A DNA stretch of 64,000 nucleotides from Verticillium longisporum. Its lineage: Eukaryota; Ascomycota; Sordariomycetes; Glomerellales; Plectosphaerellaceae. A model generated the notes under the pieces. That model was not told the DNA's origin. It did not search any database and worked only from the letters and a program-made list of their open reading frames with translations. Within the stretch, counting starts at the first letter, position 1, and every line of letters starts with the position of its first letter. The translations under genes and the position numbers were made by a program. Of the stretch, positions 1 through 12,316 are shown piece by piece. The stretch is from NCBI GenBank assembly GCA_019188255.1, contig JAETXT010000002.1, forward strand, positions 4,526,001 to 4,590,000, read 5' to 3'.

Positions 1-1
1 C

Positions 2-2596
2 ATCCTCGCAGGAGTTGCATTTGCCGTCTTTGGCAGTGTCTGCATCTCCAAGGTCTTTTCCAAGTCCTCCTCAGGAAGAGACCAGCCGCCGAGCGTGCTC
101 AAGTCCTTCCTTCTGTTCTTCTACTCCTGTTTCATCAAACCGCACAACGGCGACAAGAAAGGCACCCAACAGGATGCTCTTGAGAGCTTCTACAAGAAGC
201 AAGCCGGCGCTTATGATGCCACCAGAAAACTTCTCCTCCAGGGACGGGAGGACATGCTAGCGCTCTCAGCTGCACAGCTCCAAGCCAAAGCGCAGGCCGA
301 GGCGCAAGTCAAGCGTCGTGGAAACACGAAGCGAATCTGGGTTGACGTACGCCTCTCAACTCTGTCTTTCACCCTCATTGTCATGCTCACGCTTTCTCTA
401 GGTTGGCGGAGGGACTGGCTGGAACATCGAGGCCATGTCCGCATATGTGAACGTCCCCGAGTTCTTCTCCAGTGTCTACCTCGTCGACTTCTCTCCATCT
501 CTCTGTGATGTTGCGCGAAAGCGTTTCCAGAGGTTGGGTTGGGACAACGTCAAGGTTATCTGCGAAGACGCGAGAAAGTTCCGTCTGGAAGACCATGAAG
601 ATGGAATTCCAATCAACGCTACTCCTCTACGTTCGCCTATCCTGAGCTACTTCTCCCAGAAGCGCCCAGAGCATGGCGGTGCAGATCTAGTCACCATGTC
701 CTACAGCCTGTCTATGATCGTAAGTTGTTCTGTATGCGTGACGTGCCACTGATGCTGACATCCATACTAGCCTGATTATCACTCGGTCATTGACTCTCTG
801 ACTTCTCTTCTGTCCCCTAATGGCGTCCTCGGAGTTGTTGATTTCTACGTTCAGTCACATGTTGACTTTTCCTTCCGCAACTTCACCGGCGGTCTTGTGA
901 ACCGCCACGTCAGCTGGCTTTCCCGGACGTTCTGGCGTGCTTGGTTTGATATTGATCGTGTCGGACTTGAAGCTGCTCGCAGGGATTATCTCGAGTACAA
1001 GTTGGGTACCATCCTCAACATTAATGCTCGCAACAAGACTCTTGGCCGCATCCCTTACTACGTCTGGGTTGGATGCCACAAGAAGCCTTTCTCTTCTTCG
1101 GCGCTGCCGCATGAAATTATCGAGAAGATCGACGCGCTCGCAACGGAGTCACCGCTGCTTTACCCTGTGGACCAGCGTAACGCCTTAACTCGAGCGATTG
1201 AGAAATCTGCGCCCGAGATTCGATCCAAGGCTTTCATGGCCGCCATACAAAATCTCTCTGCCAATCTTCCTCTTCCATCATTCTTCTACCAGAACCACCA
1301 CTGGCGTATCTACTATGACGACCAGCTCCAGAAGCACAAGCAGTTCAACGACGAGTACATCTACGCGTTCACGTGGGAAGACACGAGGGTTGATGAGCGT
1401 CTTCTAAAGCTCGATGCTGACGATGTCGTCCTAGCCATCACCAGCGCTGGAGACAATATTCTCTCCTACGCCATGCAGAGTCCAGCTCGCATCCACGCTG
1501 TGGACCTCAATCCCACCCAGAACCACCTGCTCGAGCTCAAGGTTGCCTCGTACTGCGCCCTTCCCTACGAAGACTTTTGGAGACTCTTTGGCGATGGCAA
1601 ACATCCTGACTTCCGCACCTTGCTCATGACGAAGCTCTCTCCCCACCTGTCCTCTCGTGCGTTCCAGTACTGGCTTCAGAACATTCACGTTTTCACCAAC
1701 AAGCGTGGCTACGGTCTCTATGATACGGGAGGCTCGCGTCATGCGATTCGCGTTTTCCGCTGGATCACTCGCATCTTCGGCGTCAGGCGTGCTGTCGCTG
1801 AGTTCCTTGACACCAAGACCCTTAACGAGCAGCGAGAGGTATGGCGCACCAAGATTCGACCTGCGCTCCTCTCGAAGCTCCTCTGCAACCTTGTCGTCTC
1901 ACAGGAGTCCTTCCTGTGGTCTGCGTTGGGCGTCCCCAAGAATCAGCTCGCCATGATTGAGGCAGATCATGCTGTCAGTGATGCCGTCAAAGGCCCCTCG
2001 CCCAAGGCTAAAGACTCTCGATCCCACGCTATTTGGCACTACATGCTCGACACTCTCGACCCCGTTGCTGAACAGACGCACATCGCCGTCGACAACCCTT
2101 ACTACCACGTGTGCATGACCGCCAACTTCACGCAGCGCTGCCACCCAGACTACCTCTCGGAAAAGGCCCACGCCCGCCTCTCTCGCCCAGGCGCCCTCGA
2201 TGGCCTCCGGATTCACACTGACGAGCTCGACGAAGTCATCTCGCGCATCACCCCGGCACGCTGACAGTCGCCGTCGTCATGGACAGCATGGACTGGTTCG
2301 ACCCAGGCGCCGCCGCGGCTGCCCAGCAGATCACCAAGCTTAACCACGCTCTGCGCATGGGCGGTCGTGTGCTGCTGCGGTCATCAGCGCTCCACCCCTG
2401 GTACGTCAAGGCATTCGAGGCGCACGGCTTCACGTCGAAGCGAGTTGGAGCGCGCGAAGGCGGTGCTTGCATCGATCGGGTGAACATGTATGCGTCGTGC
2501 TGGATCTTGACTAAGGCGGAGAACCTGCCGCCGCCGACACCGGAGATGGACAGGATGGGAGGCGCGCAATCGGATGTGACGAGCTTCTCGCTCTGA
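2..2596 (+). CDS. BTA1: Betaine lipid synthase (DGTS synthase), 5'-partial, one frame lesion
   Basis: It makes diacylglyceryl-trimethylhomoserine, a phosphate-free membrane lipid, from diacylglycerol and S-adenosylmethionine. The reading frame is already open at base 2 with a hydrophobic N-terminal segment, so the start lies outside the window. Exons are 2-346, 402-719 and 771-2596, with GT-AG introns of 55 and 51 nt. The BtaB-like methyltransferase half comes first (SAM motif VGGGTGWNIE just after intron 1). The BtaA-like DUF3419 half follows (AITSAGDNIL, then VDLNPTQNHLLELK). That domain order is the one known for fungal BTA1. The frame breaks at a C4 run (2251-2254): one extra C would join ...SRIT to PGTLTVAVVMDSMDWFDP and the rest of the domain up to 2596. 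Without it the protein stops at 2264 and loses about 110 residues. I favour a consensus error over a real mutation. Confidence 0.9.
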
Positions 2597-3259
2597 AGCA
2601 CGCATTTTGCTGATGGACAGGTGTCTTGAAGGGGATGTGTTGGATTTGTGTGGAGTAGGGGTTGAGAGGTCTTAGGAAGTGGTTTGCTGTGAGATACTGA
2701 CCTGAAACTATGTTACGAATTGAATGAAGAATGATAAACAATTTTGGTCTGTCAAAAAAGCCAGGGATTTGTATGTGATGGCTAGGTCAGTGAGACGCTG
2801 AGAAGGGTTTCTTCCTCTGCTGGATTTTTGGTGAAATGGAATTCGGATAACCATATGATAGATGTAATTTCCCGGGCCCGTATCCCTTCCGCACTCGCCC
2901 CTGTGCTGGCCAAAGCAAGACCGGCTTAGGAAAGCACCTTTGGTGGTTAAACACGGCAGTAGCCTCTGAATGGGGACGTGTGGATCGCCACATGATCGTT
3001 GAACATTCTTGGTAGAACCTGCCACTTGGTGAAGTCCGGATACAAGGGCAAGAGTGACTGATATAGCAAGTGGCAAGACGTGAGGCTTGGTCTTTGATGT
3101 GAACACACAGTCTTTCAAACCTGGCTACGACAACCCCTTCATCGACACCAAGATACATTGCCTCGTGGTCTGCCTCAACTTGGTCAGACTGCCATCACTC
3201 GTTGCTTGATTACGTCAATTACTTTTATTCAAAAATATCTTTCACTACTCGCTCCCACC
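2597..3259. other. Intergenic, BTA1 to UBA-monooxygenase
   Basis: Contains the BTA1 3' region and the promoter of the next gene. I see no conserved ORF, RNA gene or repeat here. Confidence 0.6.
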
Positions 3260-5466
3260 ATGTCAAGCGACGAGCTAGAGAAAATACCCCAGCTCGAGTA
3301 CTTCCAGCGCCTAAAACAGCTTCAAGGCATGGGGTTCGGCAACGACGCCGCCGCCGATGCTCTCCATGAAGCCAACTTCGACATGGAGCTGGCTGTCCAG
3401 TACCTGACCGAGGTATGCCCCCCCCCCCTTGGCATGCAGCGTTGGGCACCAGACTGATTGGGACTTCAGGGCAACCCGTTTCGCACGGATCACGGCAAGG
3501 GAACGGCCGCTGCTGAGCTTCTTGCTGAACCGTCTTTCTTGAGCCTTGAAGCGGTCCTCGATGGTGTGCTGGGTGAGTTTCTGGCAATAATTGTCTGTTG
3601 CTGTGGCATCGCCACGGGCTCGGTATTGAACTTGTGCTGATATCGAGAAGAACAGGAGCCCCCTTGGAGAAGCTCGAGTCCTCCATACATGCCGGGGCCT
3701 CTGTCACTGCCCCGACAAGATGCAAATGTCCATGAATTGGTCGAGAGAGGGAGGAGGACGACGAGGACGTCATCCGCCAGATCAGTTCGTTGGATCACTT
3801 CTGCCGATCGACCGACAGACCCAGCAGAAGACGTCGACGAAGATTTTGGCCAGTGGAGTGATGCATCAACCTGCCACTCTTTCACAGCGCTGGATGGTTA
3901 TGGTAGCCCGCTACCGCCACTTCGACCACCCTCCGCCACTGGATTCAGGCCCAGGGCACCCATGAGAAAAAGCTCCATACAAGCTTGGCTGTCAGCCTTG
4001 CAAGAAGAGGACAAGTGGGCTGCTGGACCGTCCTCCAAGAAGCCACGAAAGAAAATGCCGCCGCCCGAAATCCCCAAGTCTTCGCCTCCAAAGCCCAAAC
4101 CTGAACAACTCCGAGACTTGCGCGTCGGCATTATTGGAGCGGGTTTCACTGGACTCCTGCTCGCCCATGGCCTGCGCCGGCACGGGGGCGTCGAGGTTGA
4201 CATTTAGGACGAGCGACCTCCCCTGAGGAATGGCAGCACTCGGTGGTTCACGACTGGTCCGTGTCAGTGCCCGACCGTAAAGCGCTCCTCTCGAATATCG
4301 AGAGATTGCTTCCTTTGAACATTTACCATGCAGTCATGGAGGCCTGCAGTGTTGCGCCCACGCTTGCTGGTGTGCTGAAACACCAGCCCATCCCATGCCT
4401 CGACGCCGAGACTGGCGATACGCTCTTTCACGCCGAGGTGCCAGACATTTGTCGTTACCGCGGTTTGCGTCTGCTCAGAGCCATGAGAGGACATTTGTCT
4501 GTGCAATGGAATACATCGCTGGTCAGTCTTCAGCCCAGCAAGGATAGTAAAGAGGTACACCTCATCTTTGAGCCTGGCCATCTCTGTCACAAGGTGGATA
4601 TTGTCGTTGGTGCCGACGGAGCCAATTCTATGGTTCGTCGTTTTCTTGTAGAGAAGTTTCAGCACGTAGACCCCGAGCCGGTCCTTACTCCATACATTGA
4701 GGAGATTGCCCTGATGATGCGGACCAAGAGCAAGGACGGCACCGACTTGGTCCAAAAGCGTCACCCAATTCAGACTATGGCATCGGACAAGGAGGGACTA
4801 ACAACCATTGCCGTGCACCAGTGGCAAGTTGAGCCGGAGGAGAGGGCACACGAGCTGATCCAGTTGAGTCGAATCTCGGTGCCGCCAGGCGACGACGGGA
4901 TGGGAGACTTGGACCTTACTGGGAACGAGGCGCGCCAGTACATGGCGCAGTCGATCTGCAAGACAGCTCTGCAGGACTTGGAGCCTTGGAGGACATACAT
5001 TGAGGCACTGAGGGAGCCGCATGCTCAGGGGCGCTTTACGGTCAGGAGGGTGCGGGGCTGGAACCCCGTTGACTTTGGCAGCCTCGGCGGGCTGGCCACT
5101 CTGGCGGGTGATGCAGCGCATCTCATGCTCCCCTGTGAGTTCACGTTCCTTTTGAGACAGCCAACGAGACACTGGCTGACAAAGACGCCAACAGTCGGCG
5201 GACGCGGCTTGCTCAATTCTTCGGTAGATGCCAATGCTTTGTGCTGGGCCATCACGACGGTGCCACGACCAGGTGCCATGCCCACTGCTGAGCGGCTAAC
5301 CAAGCAGGAAGAGAGTCTGGACGACTACGGCGAAGGCATGCGGCAGAGAGCTGGCATTCAGGTCCGCAAGACGTTGGAAGAGGCGGAAAAGTCGATCAAC
5401 CTAGCAGCGGTTCGAGCAGTTCTGAGAGAGGATTCCAACAGGACTCCTGTCTGTATTTACCAGTGA
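3260..5466 (+). CDS. UBA domain fused to class A FAD-dependent monooxygenase; frame lesion in the Rossmann fold
   Basis: Exons that fit are 3260-3412, 3470-3572, 3651-5134 and 5195-5466. They total 671 codons if one missing base is allowed for. Residues about 14-51 form a UBA-type ubiquitin-binding helix bundle (MGFGNDAAADAL, then AVQYL). A Pro/Ser/Lys-rich linker of roughly 190 residues follows. The monooxygenase part shows the FAD GxGxxG motif (VGIIGAGFTGLLLAHGL), the DG motif (GADGANSMVRR) and the GD motif (LAGDAAHLMLP), as in UbiH or salicylate hydroxylase relatives. Intron 3 splices into FGGRGLLN. At 4205-4207 the frame meets TAG and then shifts by one base, so the Rossmann strand ...VEVDI is cut from ATSPEEWQHSVVHDW. 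No intron can fit there. It is either a sequencing error or a pseudogene. The substrate is unknown. The third acceptor (AG at 3649-3650) was chosen because it keeps the frame. Confidence 0.72.
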
Positions 5467-6045
5467 CGCGGTATTGGTTGGTGGTTCAGTTTGCGGGTGT
5501 TGATGTAGCGTTGCAAGAAGGGTTTGATGTAAGCGTTATTCATAGCAGTATGATGCAGAGCGTAGCGAATGTCATTGATAGGAGTATGCTTGATGTTCAG
5601 GGTGAGTATAAGGAGCAGTTCCTGGCGAAGAGATGACCTGTGTAGGTACCTAGGTCCTGTACTTGTAGGCAAGGTAAGGTAGCGAGCGAGCGACGGTCAC
5701 AGGCGTGTGGCTGCAAACAGCCACCAGCCACCGCAAATGTACCCCGGTCGGTCCCTCTTCTCTTCGCCTTCGCCACAGCGTCACGTCTAGTGGATTGTGC
5801 TCCTGCTCCCCATGCGCCTGTCGTCGATCAACGTCGCGCTACAGACCCGCCGCCGTCTCTATCCTTGGGTGGAAGCCAACGTCGACTCTGAGCCATCAAC
5901 ATCAATCATCCAGCCAGCATCAATCGAACGCGTCTCCATCTACGGCCTACGTACAGATGGCCAGGCTCATCGCCACAACCCCATCACTTCCATCCTGAGC
6001 CGACATACCACACACACCTCCAACACAAACCATTCACCCGTAACC
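5467..6045. other. Intergenic and 5' leader of ngg1
   Basis: The ngg1 frame is open upstream to 5797, but the sequence there is low-complexity and not recognisable. The first ATG giving a plausible N-terminus is at 6046. A short GTACCTAGGTCC motif lies at about 5645. Confidence 0.5.
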
Positions 6046-8268
6046 ATGCCGCCCGCCCCCAGCCAAAAGGGCACCGGCAAGAAGAGCGGCGCGGGCGCCA
6101 TCCGCCAGCGCAGCCGCAACACGACCCCGAGCTCCCTGCCTCCCGCCGCGGGGGGAGGAGGAGGCCCAGGAGGCGCTGGCGGAGGGGCAACAGGCACGGG
6201 CGCCAACCTGCCACCCATCGAGGCCATCGACGCCGAGTACCTCGCCCTGCGCGTCGAGCAGTTCCGCAACATCACCTACGATGACCTTGTCGACCCCGGC
6301 GCCCCCGGCAGCCCCGTCCCCGACGCGAAGAGCGTCGACGGCCTCATCGCCCGCCTGACGCGCCTGCAGGAGGTCATTGACCGCCGCACCAACTTTTGCG
6401 ACAAGGCCATGCGCGACCTGTCGGTCCAGAGGAAGCACCATGTCGACGAGGTCGTCGAGAAGGAGGACGTGCGGACTGAGGACGACCGCAAGAGGTCCAA
6501 TAAGAAGAAGCGCAAGGCGGCGGATAGTCTGGCGCCGGGCGACACGAACCACAAGGGTATGTTTGAACTGTTTCTGAGCTTCATCGTGGCGATCTGCCTG
6601 ATGGATGTTGTTCACTTTCTCCTGCCTTTACCCCCCATACAGTCCCTTGGCATCGGATGTCTCTTTGTAAACCCACGTCTGACCCAAATCGACCCTACAG
6701 AGCGATCCTCGCCTCTACGCGGCGACTCGACGAAACCTAGAAAACTTTCCAGAGACTCGATCAGCTCCTCGCTTTCCCCCGTCGAGCCTGGCTCGCCATC
6801 CGCCATGGACGTCGATGATAAGAAGAAGAGCAAGAAGAAGAAGGACGAAAAGGAAAAGAAGGAAGACGAGGCCGTCGAGGACGAAGAGGAGGAGGAAGAA
6901 TCGAGCTCCGAGGACGAGGGGGCCCCGCCGCGCCGCGATCTGCCCGCCGCGCACACCTTTGGCGACGACCCCTCCACATTCCCCGACCCGACAGTATATG
7001 AGATTCGAGAAGCGAAACCGGCCATCATGTCGGAAGATGAGCTGAAAGAGATTTACTCAGTCGCCGTATACCCCAAGCACGACCTCGCCGAGCTGGAGCT
7101 CATTGCCGGCGACCCCCCCGATAAGGACTTCAGCAACGCCAAGCCGTCGAACCAGATCAGTTTTTCCACCTTCAGCGCGTACATTGAACCATACTTTCGG
7201 CCCATTACCGAGGAAGACCTTGGCTTTCTGCGCGAACGCGGCGACCGCGTGGCGCCCTTCCACATGCCCAAACGCGGCAAGCGACACTACACGGAGATCT
7301 GGGCCGAAGAAGACGGCGCCATGCAGGTGGACTCACCATCGAAGCGCGAAAAGCTCGCGCCCAACGTGCCACGCGGGACCATCGACGTCATGGACGACGA
7401 AGTTGGTGAGACAGACAAGCTGTCGGTCGGCCCGCTCCTCTCACGCCTCGTGAGCATCATGCGGCCCGAGTCGCGTCCGCCCACCGACGAGGACAAGCCC
7501 AACGTCAACGGCACGGCCAACGGCGACGTGAGCATGGCCGGCAGCATCAACGGCGATAACGGCGACCTCAGCATGAGCTTTGGCGGCGGCGGCGGCGGCG
7601 GCGGCGGCGAGGAAAACAAGCCGCCGACGATGCCACCGGCAACGTTCATGGCGGAATCCAACTCGGAGTCGTGGAAAAAGGCGACGCACCCCAAGCTCGA
7701 CTACGCGCAGGTCGACGAGCGCATCAAGCAGGAGCTCAAGCACATGGGCTTCCTCCCGCACGAGGGCCCCATCGACGCTGAGTACGACGGCGCCTTTGAC
7801 GACGAGGTCGCCGCCCGGCTGCGCCTCCTCCAGGACCGCCTCCGCAGCCAGATGCTCATCAACGGCGCGCGCAAGGCCCGCCTCACCGAGCTCGTCAAGG
7901 AGCGCATGGCGCACCAGGAGTACCAGACCATCCTCGAGGACCTCGACTCGCAGGTCCAGGCCGCCTACCTCAAGCGCACCCGCACCATGGGCAAGAGCAA
8001 AAAGGCCAAGCGGCCCGCCGGCAACAGCGCCGCCGCCGCCGCCGCCGCAGCCGGCATGGCCCGCCCCGGCATCGGCGACGTCACCAAGATGCTCATGGAG
8101 CGCCGCGCCCGCTGGATCGGCACCATTGGCTCCGTCTTTGAGGACGAGAACCTCGGCAAGGTCCCGCGCGTCGAGAAGCCAGGTAGCTCCATCTTTAAGC
8201 CGGCCGAGATGGCGCAGCTGCTCAAGCGCGAGAAGGAGCAGTGGGATGAGGAGGTTGAGGAGGAGTAG
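6046..8268 (+). CDS. ngg1: SAGA/ADA coactivator subunit Ada3/Ngg1
   Basis: Ada3 links Gcn5 and Ada2 in the histone acetyltransferase module of SAGA in the nucleus. Exons 6046-6556 and 6701-8268 encode 692 residues. The 144-nt intron is a multiple of three without stops, so it looks like coding sequence, but its GTATGT and CTACAG ends fit splicing and give [10 protein letters not shown]. After a Gly/Pro-rich N-terminus there is a coiled region ([14 protein letters not shown]), a Lys/Glu-rich disordered stretch and the Ada3 family C-terminal domain ([20 protein letters not shown] to about 7990). Short poly-Gly (about 7585) and poly-Ala (about 8030) runs are present. The frame is intact. A strong shadow ORF on the opposite strand (7441-8421) is only a GC-bias artefact. 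Its 3' end converges on urease. Confidence 0.9.
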   Translation: MPPAPSQKGTGKKSGAGAIRQRSRNTTPSSLPPAAGGGGGPGGAGGGATGTGANLPPIEAIDAEYLALRVEQFRNITYDDLVDPGAPGSPVPDAKSVDGLIARLTRLQEVIDRRTNFCDKAMRDLSVQRKHHVDEVVEKEDVRTEDDRKRSNKKKRKAADSLAPGDTNHKGMFELFLSFIVAICLMDVVHFLLPLPPIQSLGIGCLFVNPRLTQIDPTERSSPLRGDSTKPRKLSRDSISSSLSPVEPGSPSAMDVDDKKKSKKKKDEKEKKEDEAVEDEEEEEESSSEDEGAPPRRDLPAAHTFGDDPSTFPDPTVYEIREAKPAIMSEDELKEIYSVAVYPKHDLAELELIAGDPPDKDFSNAKPSNQISFSTFSAYIEPYFRPITEEDLGFLRERGDRVAPFHMPKRGKRHYTEIWAEEDGAMQVDSPSKREKLAPNVPRGTIDVMDDEVGETDKLSVGPLLSRLVSIMRPESRPPTDEDKPNVNGTANGDVSMAGSINGDNGDLSMSFGGGGGGGGGEENKPPTMPPATFMAESNSESWKKATHPKLDYAQVDERIKQELKHMGFLPHEGPIDAEYDGAFDDEVAARLRLLQDRLRSQMLINGARKARLTELVKERMAHQEYQTILEDLDSQVQAAYLKRTRTMGKSKKAKRPAGNSAAAAAAAAGMARPGIGDVTKMLMERRARWIGTIGSVFEDENLGKVPRVEKPGSSIFKPAEMAQLLKREKEQWDEEVEEE

Positions 8269-8661
8269 GGAGGGAGCCCGTTGATCGAGCTCAACCTTGA
8301 TGAGACTTTCCTGCTTCTTCTTCTTCTTCTTCAGACTCGATCTCTGGGTGTGCGGGATAATTCGGGCTGCCGGTTCTGCAGCTACGTACGTATGTTTGTA
8401 CGTACATGATGATTCTATCAAGACAAAGGAGGAAACTGCGTTGAGGGAGGACCCGGTTCTGGCAGGCGCGGCGTTGCGGATTCACAAACACACACATATG
8501 TGTCGGGGAAAGTTGGAACATGGCCCTTTGCACATCATTCCATGCTAAATTGTCTTGAGGCGTTGGCGGCTCCAGTTGGGCTAATTAGACATTCAAAAAA
8601 AAATGACCCCAAAACATCCCGGCAACATGTCACGTCGTGCTCCTTTTCGTTCTGCCCACGC
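8269..8661. other. Convergent 3' region with (CTT)n microsatellite
   Basis: Lies between the 3' ends of ngg1 and urease. A (CTT)6-type run sits at about 8313-8332. A TACGTACGTA-like stretch lies at 8383-8407. No gene is visible. Confidence 0.6.
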
Positions 8662-9469
8662 TCAGTACACGTAAAACTGCTGCGTCAGCGGCAACCTCTC
8701 GGCCGGCTCGGCCTCGCAGACGACGCCGTCGGCCTCGACGACGTACTGCTCCGGGTCGACGCGCATCCGCGGCATCGAGTCGTTGTAGCGCATGTCCTTC
8801 TTGCCAATGTTGCGGCAGTTGCGCACGGCCTCGACGCGGCTGCGCAGGCCGTACGACGCGATGGCGCCCGACTCAATGGACGAGGCTGAGACGAAGAGGA
8901 CGGACGTGTCGGGGACCAGCGGCGCGAACATGGGGCGGCCGATGATGGGTTGGATGGTTGGAATGGAAGCATTGGGGTCGCCCTACATTGCGTCAGAACA
9001 GGAACATGGCACGAGATGGGAGGATTTGGGTAAAATAGAAAGAAGAAGGCATACCATTTGCGCCCATGCGATCAGCCCACTCTTGATAACGAGGCTCGGC
9101 TTGGTTCCGAACCACGCGGGATCCCAGACGACGAGATCGGCCAGCTTGCCAACCTCTACGCTGCCGATGAGGTGGCTGAAGCCCTGGGCGATGGCTGGGT
9201 TGACGGTATACTTGCTGACATATCGCTTGACGCGGAAGTTGTCTGCGTCGGTGCCCTCGTCCTCGGGCAGGGTGCCGCGCTGGTCCTTATTCTTGTGCGC
9301 CGTGTTCCAGGTGCGCAAGATGACTTCGCCGCAGCGGCCCATAGCCTGGGAATCGGAGCTCATCATGCTGATGGCGCCGAGGTCGTGGAGGACATCTTCG
9401 GCGGCAATGGTCTCGGCGCGGATGCGAGACTCGGCAAACGCGACATCCTCGGGAATGTTCTTCGAGAGA

Positions 9470-9501
<32 letters not shown>

Positions 9502-11454
9502 ATCAAGCGTGTTGCGAGTGTAGGGGCGCGTGGGGTTGGTGGAGGAAGGCAGGACGTTGGGGTGCTCGACGACGGAGATAATGTCTGGCGCATGACCGCC
9601 ACCTGCACCTTCGGTGTGATATGTGTGAATGGTCCGGTTCTTGAAGGCGCCAATGGTGGACTCGACGAAACCAGACTCGTTCAGCGTATCCGTATGGATG
9701 AGGCACTGCACATCGAGTTCATCGCAAACCGACAGACAGGTATCGATTGCTGCAGGCGTGGAACCCCAATCTTCGTGTAGTTTGAGTCCACAGGCGCCGG
9801 CGTTGACTTGATCGCGGAGACCCTCTGGTGCGCTGTCATTTCCTTTGCCGGTGATACCAATGTTCAGGGGAAGATTATCGCATGCTTGTAGCATTTGGCG
9901 CATATAGTGCTTGCCAGGCGTGCATGTCGTTGCGCTCGTGCCAGCGCTGAGAAGGTACATGTCAGATGAGAGTGTTCAGGGGCTCAGAGGGGGTTCAAAC
10001 AAAAGCTTACCTCGGGCCAACTCCACCACCCAACATGGTCGTCACGCCAGATGCAATCGCTTCCGATGTCTGCTGCGGGCAGATGAAGTGAATGTGCGTA
10101 TCGATACCGCCTGCTGTGATGATCTTGTTCTCTCCAGCGACGACATCTGTGCAGCTGCCGACCACCATGTTCGGCGTTACGCCGTCCATGACATCTGGGT
10201 TGCCCGCCTTGCCAATACCCACGATCATGCCGTGCTTGACACCGATGTCAGCCTTATAAATTCCGCTCCAGTCGACAATGAGCGCATTGGTCACAACCAT
10301 GTCGAGCGATTCCGAGTCTGGGCGGCCCGTAGCCTGCCCCATGCCCTCACGCAGCGTTTTGCCACCGCCAAACTTGCACTCGTCTCCATAGACTGTAAAG
10401 TCCTGCTCAACCTTGATCCAAAGATTAGTGCTTCCCAGTCTCAACCTGTCTCCCGTCGTCGGCCCAAACATGGTCGCATAAGCCACCCTGTTCATCTCAA
10501 AGGCGCTGATGTGGCCCATGTCACCCACTGGCTCGGGCTGGTGTGCAAAGCCTGCCTGTTGCAACTTTTCTACTATCTCACCGGCGCGCCAGAGTTCCAC
10601 TCCGCCAGTAGCCAGTCCGTTGCCTCCACGAATTACCCGGTTGCCCCCAATCTCAACAAGCGTGACGGTCTTCATGTCACCCGGCTCAAAGCGCACCGAT
10701 GTGCCAGCGGGAATGGCAAGTCGGAAGCCTTAGGCCCTCGCGCGGTCAAATTCGAGCTGCGGATTTGTCTCGATGAAGTGATAGTGGCTTCCCACCTGTA
10801 TGGGGCGGTCACCCTTGCTCGTGACGCGCAGCGTGATGTGCTTGCGGTTAGCGTTGAGGGTGACCTTGACGTCCTTGACAGCAACAAGAGCGCCAGGCTG
10901 CGCCGTCGGCTCGAACTCGGCAGGCTCCGGTAGAGGGAAATCATCATTAGAAGGCATGCGCGGTACATAGCCAAACAGGGCGCGGGCGAGATTCCCGTCA
11001 TCCGTGGCGATGGGGTTATGGACCGTGACGAGGTAGGTGCCTGAGGGGAAGGTGCCTTCTACCTGGATCTCGTGAAGTGTACTGCAGACAGAAGGCTGAA
11101 CATGGCGACGACCGAGCATGGTCGAACCGAGACCCATGAGGTCTGAGACGGTGTGGTTGCCATTACGGATGAGTTCTTGCAAGTTGCTCGTGATGAGGGC
11201 CTGGGGTCGATGTTAGTGCCAGGGCTCTTGCAAGCCCTCGACAAGGGCGAAAGAGGTCTCCTAGATACCGTTGCTTCAGCGTGGTTTCTGCGCCAGGAAG
11301 CCCAGCTGAGAAATGACGAGCTTATCGAGCTGTGGCCGAGGATGCAGACGTTAGCAAGAAGCACAGAGGCAAGCAGTAGTGGGGGATCGTGTGCTCACGG
11401 AGGAGCTCGCGAGCCTTGAAAGACGAGACGGACCTCTTTCGGCACGAGATGCAT
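8662..11454 (-). pseudogene. URE1: Urease (gamma-beta-alpha fused chain), disrupted at two sites
   Basis: Urease hydrolyses urea to ammonia and CO2 with a di-nickel centre. Exons on the minus strand are 11454-11434 (MHLVPKE), 11329-11269, 11200-10011, 9946-9055 and 8982-8662. Adding about 26 missing bases gives about 836 codons, the usual fungal length. The alpha part is intact and keeps the metal and active-site motifs: HIHFICPQQ, the carbamylated-lysine segment [32 protein letters not shown], the flap MVCHHL and SSDSQAMGR. Lesion 1, near 11287: LGFLAQ is followed directly by NHAEAT out of frame, and the conserved RRLARG-type segment of the gamma domain is missing. Lesion 2: TAA at 10730-10732 falls between FDRARA and [12 protein letters not shown], where the family has Tyr. 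Neither is a homopolymer slip. So this is a candidate pseudogene, though an assembly fault is not excluded. Confidence 0.85.
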
Positions 11455-12316
11455 CTTGGGCAGGGCTGCGCGGACAGGTCGGCTGCTGGTGCGGAGGTTG
11501 ATCTCATGGGACTTGGAAGTTGGACGATGAAGAATGAGACGAGCCAAAAGCGCATCCCATCTGATGGCAGGAAGAAACGCCGCAACTGGTGTTAGCAACC
11601 CACAGTGCGGGGCGTGACTGCCCAGGCGCTCGATAAGGAACCCCAAGTACCTACCTACCTTACGCATGGCATCCGCCGCCTGCCGATGCTCCACTGCCGC
11701 CGCCGGCTTGCCTGCCCATCAAGCAGTACCTACCTTGACCCAAGTGTCTTGGGAGATCACCACCTTGACACTGGCGTCCACCAGAACATACGGACCAAAA
11801 GACTACGTACACTCCGGACATTGCCACAACACATCACGTCAATAGAAAGAAGGAACAAGCTTAAGAATATCATATCTTCGTCATGGTCTCCTACAGCCCC
11901 CGACCCATACTGTTTACGTACGTACACGTGGAATTCCAAAGGCTTCGTAGGACGCACTTGATCGCATGCCGACCAGCAACCATCCAACCGTCCCTCCCAT
12001 CCCAACCGCCCTGCACGCCCCGGCCTGGTGCTTTTCAAGACCTGTTCCTGAGAGCCCCTTGCACGCCGGCCAGCTAAAAAAGAAAACAACCAAACAGAAA
12101 AACTAGTTGCCGCGACACGCTCTCCTCGCCTCAATGAACCCTGACGACTGGGTTCCAGCCTGAGGCAAAGCGGAAACAGAGCAGGACCTCATCGGGAAAA
12201 GATGACCAGGCGCGGCAACGAGGTATCATCTTCCGAACACGCAGAGTAAAGAGAAACCCATATTAACAGAAACGCAGGAAACCACATAACAGACAAAAGA
12301 AGAAGGCCTGGCGAGA
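11455..12316. other. Urease promoter region / HMG gene 3' region
   Basis: 862 bp between two genes on the minus strand. It has short TACCTACCTACC runs at about 11648. No convincing ORF or RNA gene. Confidence 0.55.

Noticed and set aside
3573..3655. Acceptor at 3654-3655 (AACAG) for intron 2 of the UBA-monooxygenase gene
   Set aside because: It would put the following exon out of frame; the AG at 3649-3650 keeps the frame.
7441..8421. 326-codon minus-strand ORF over ngg1
   Set aside because: Leu/Val/Ala-rich shadow of the conserved Ada3 domain.
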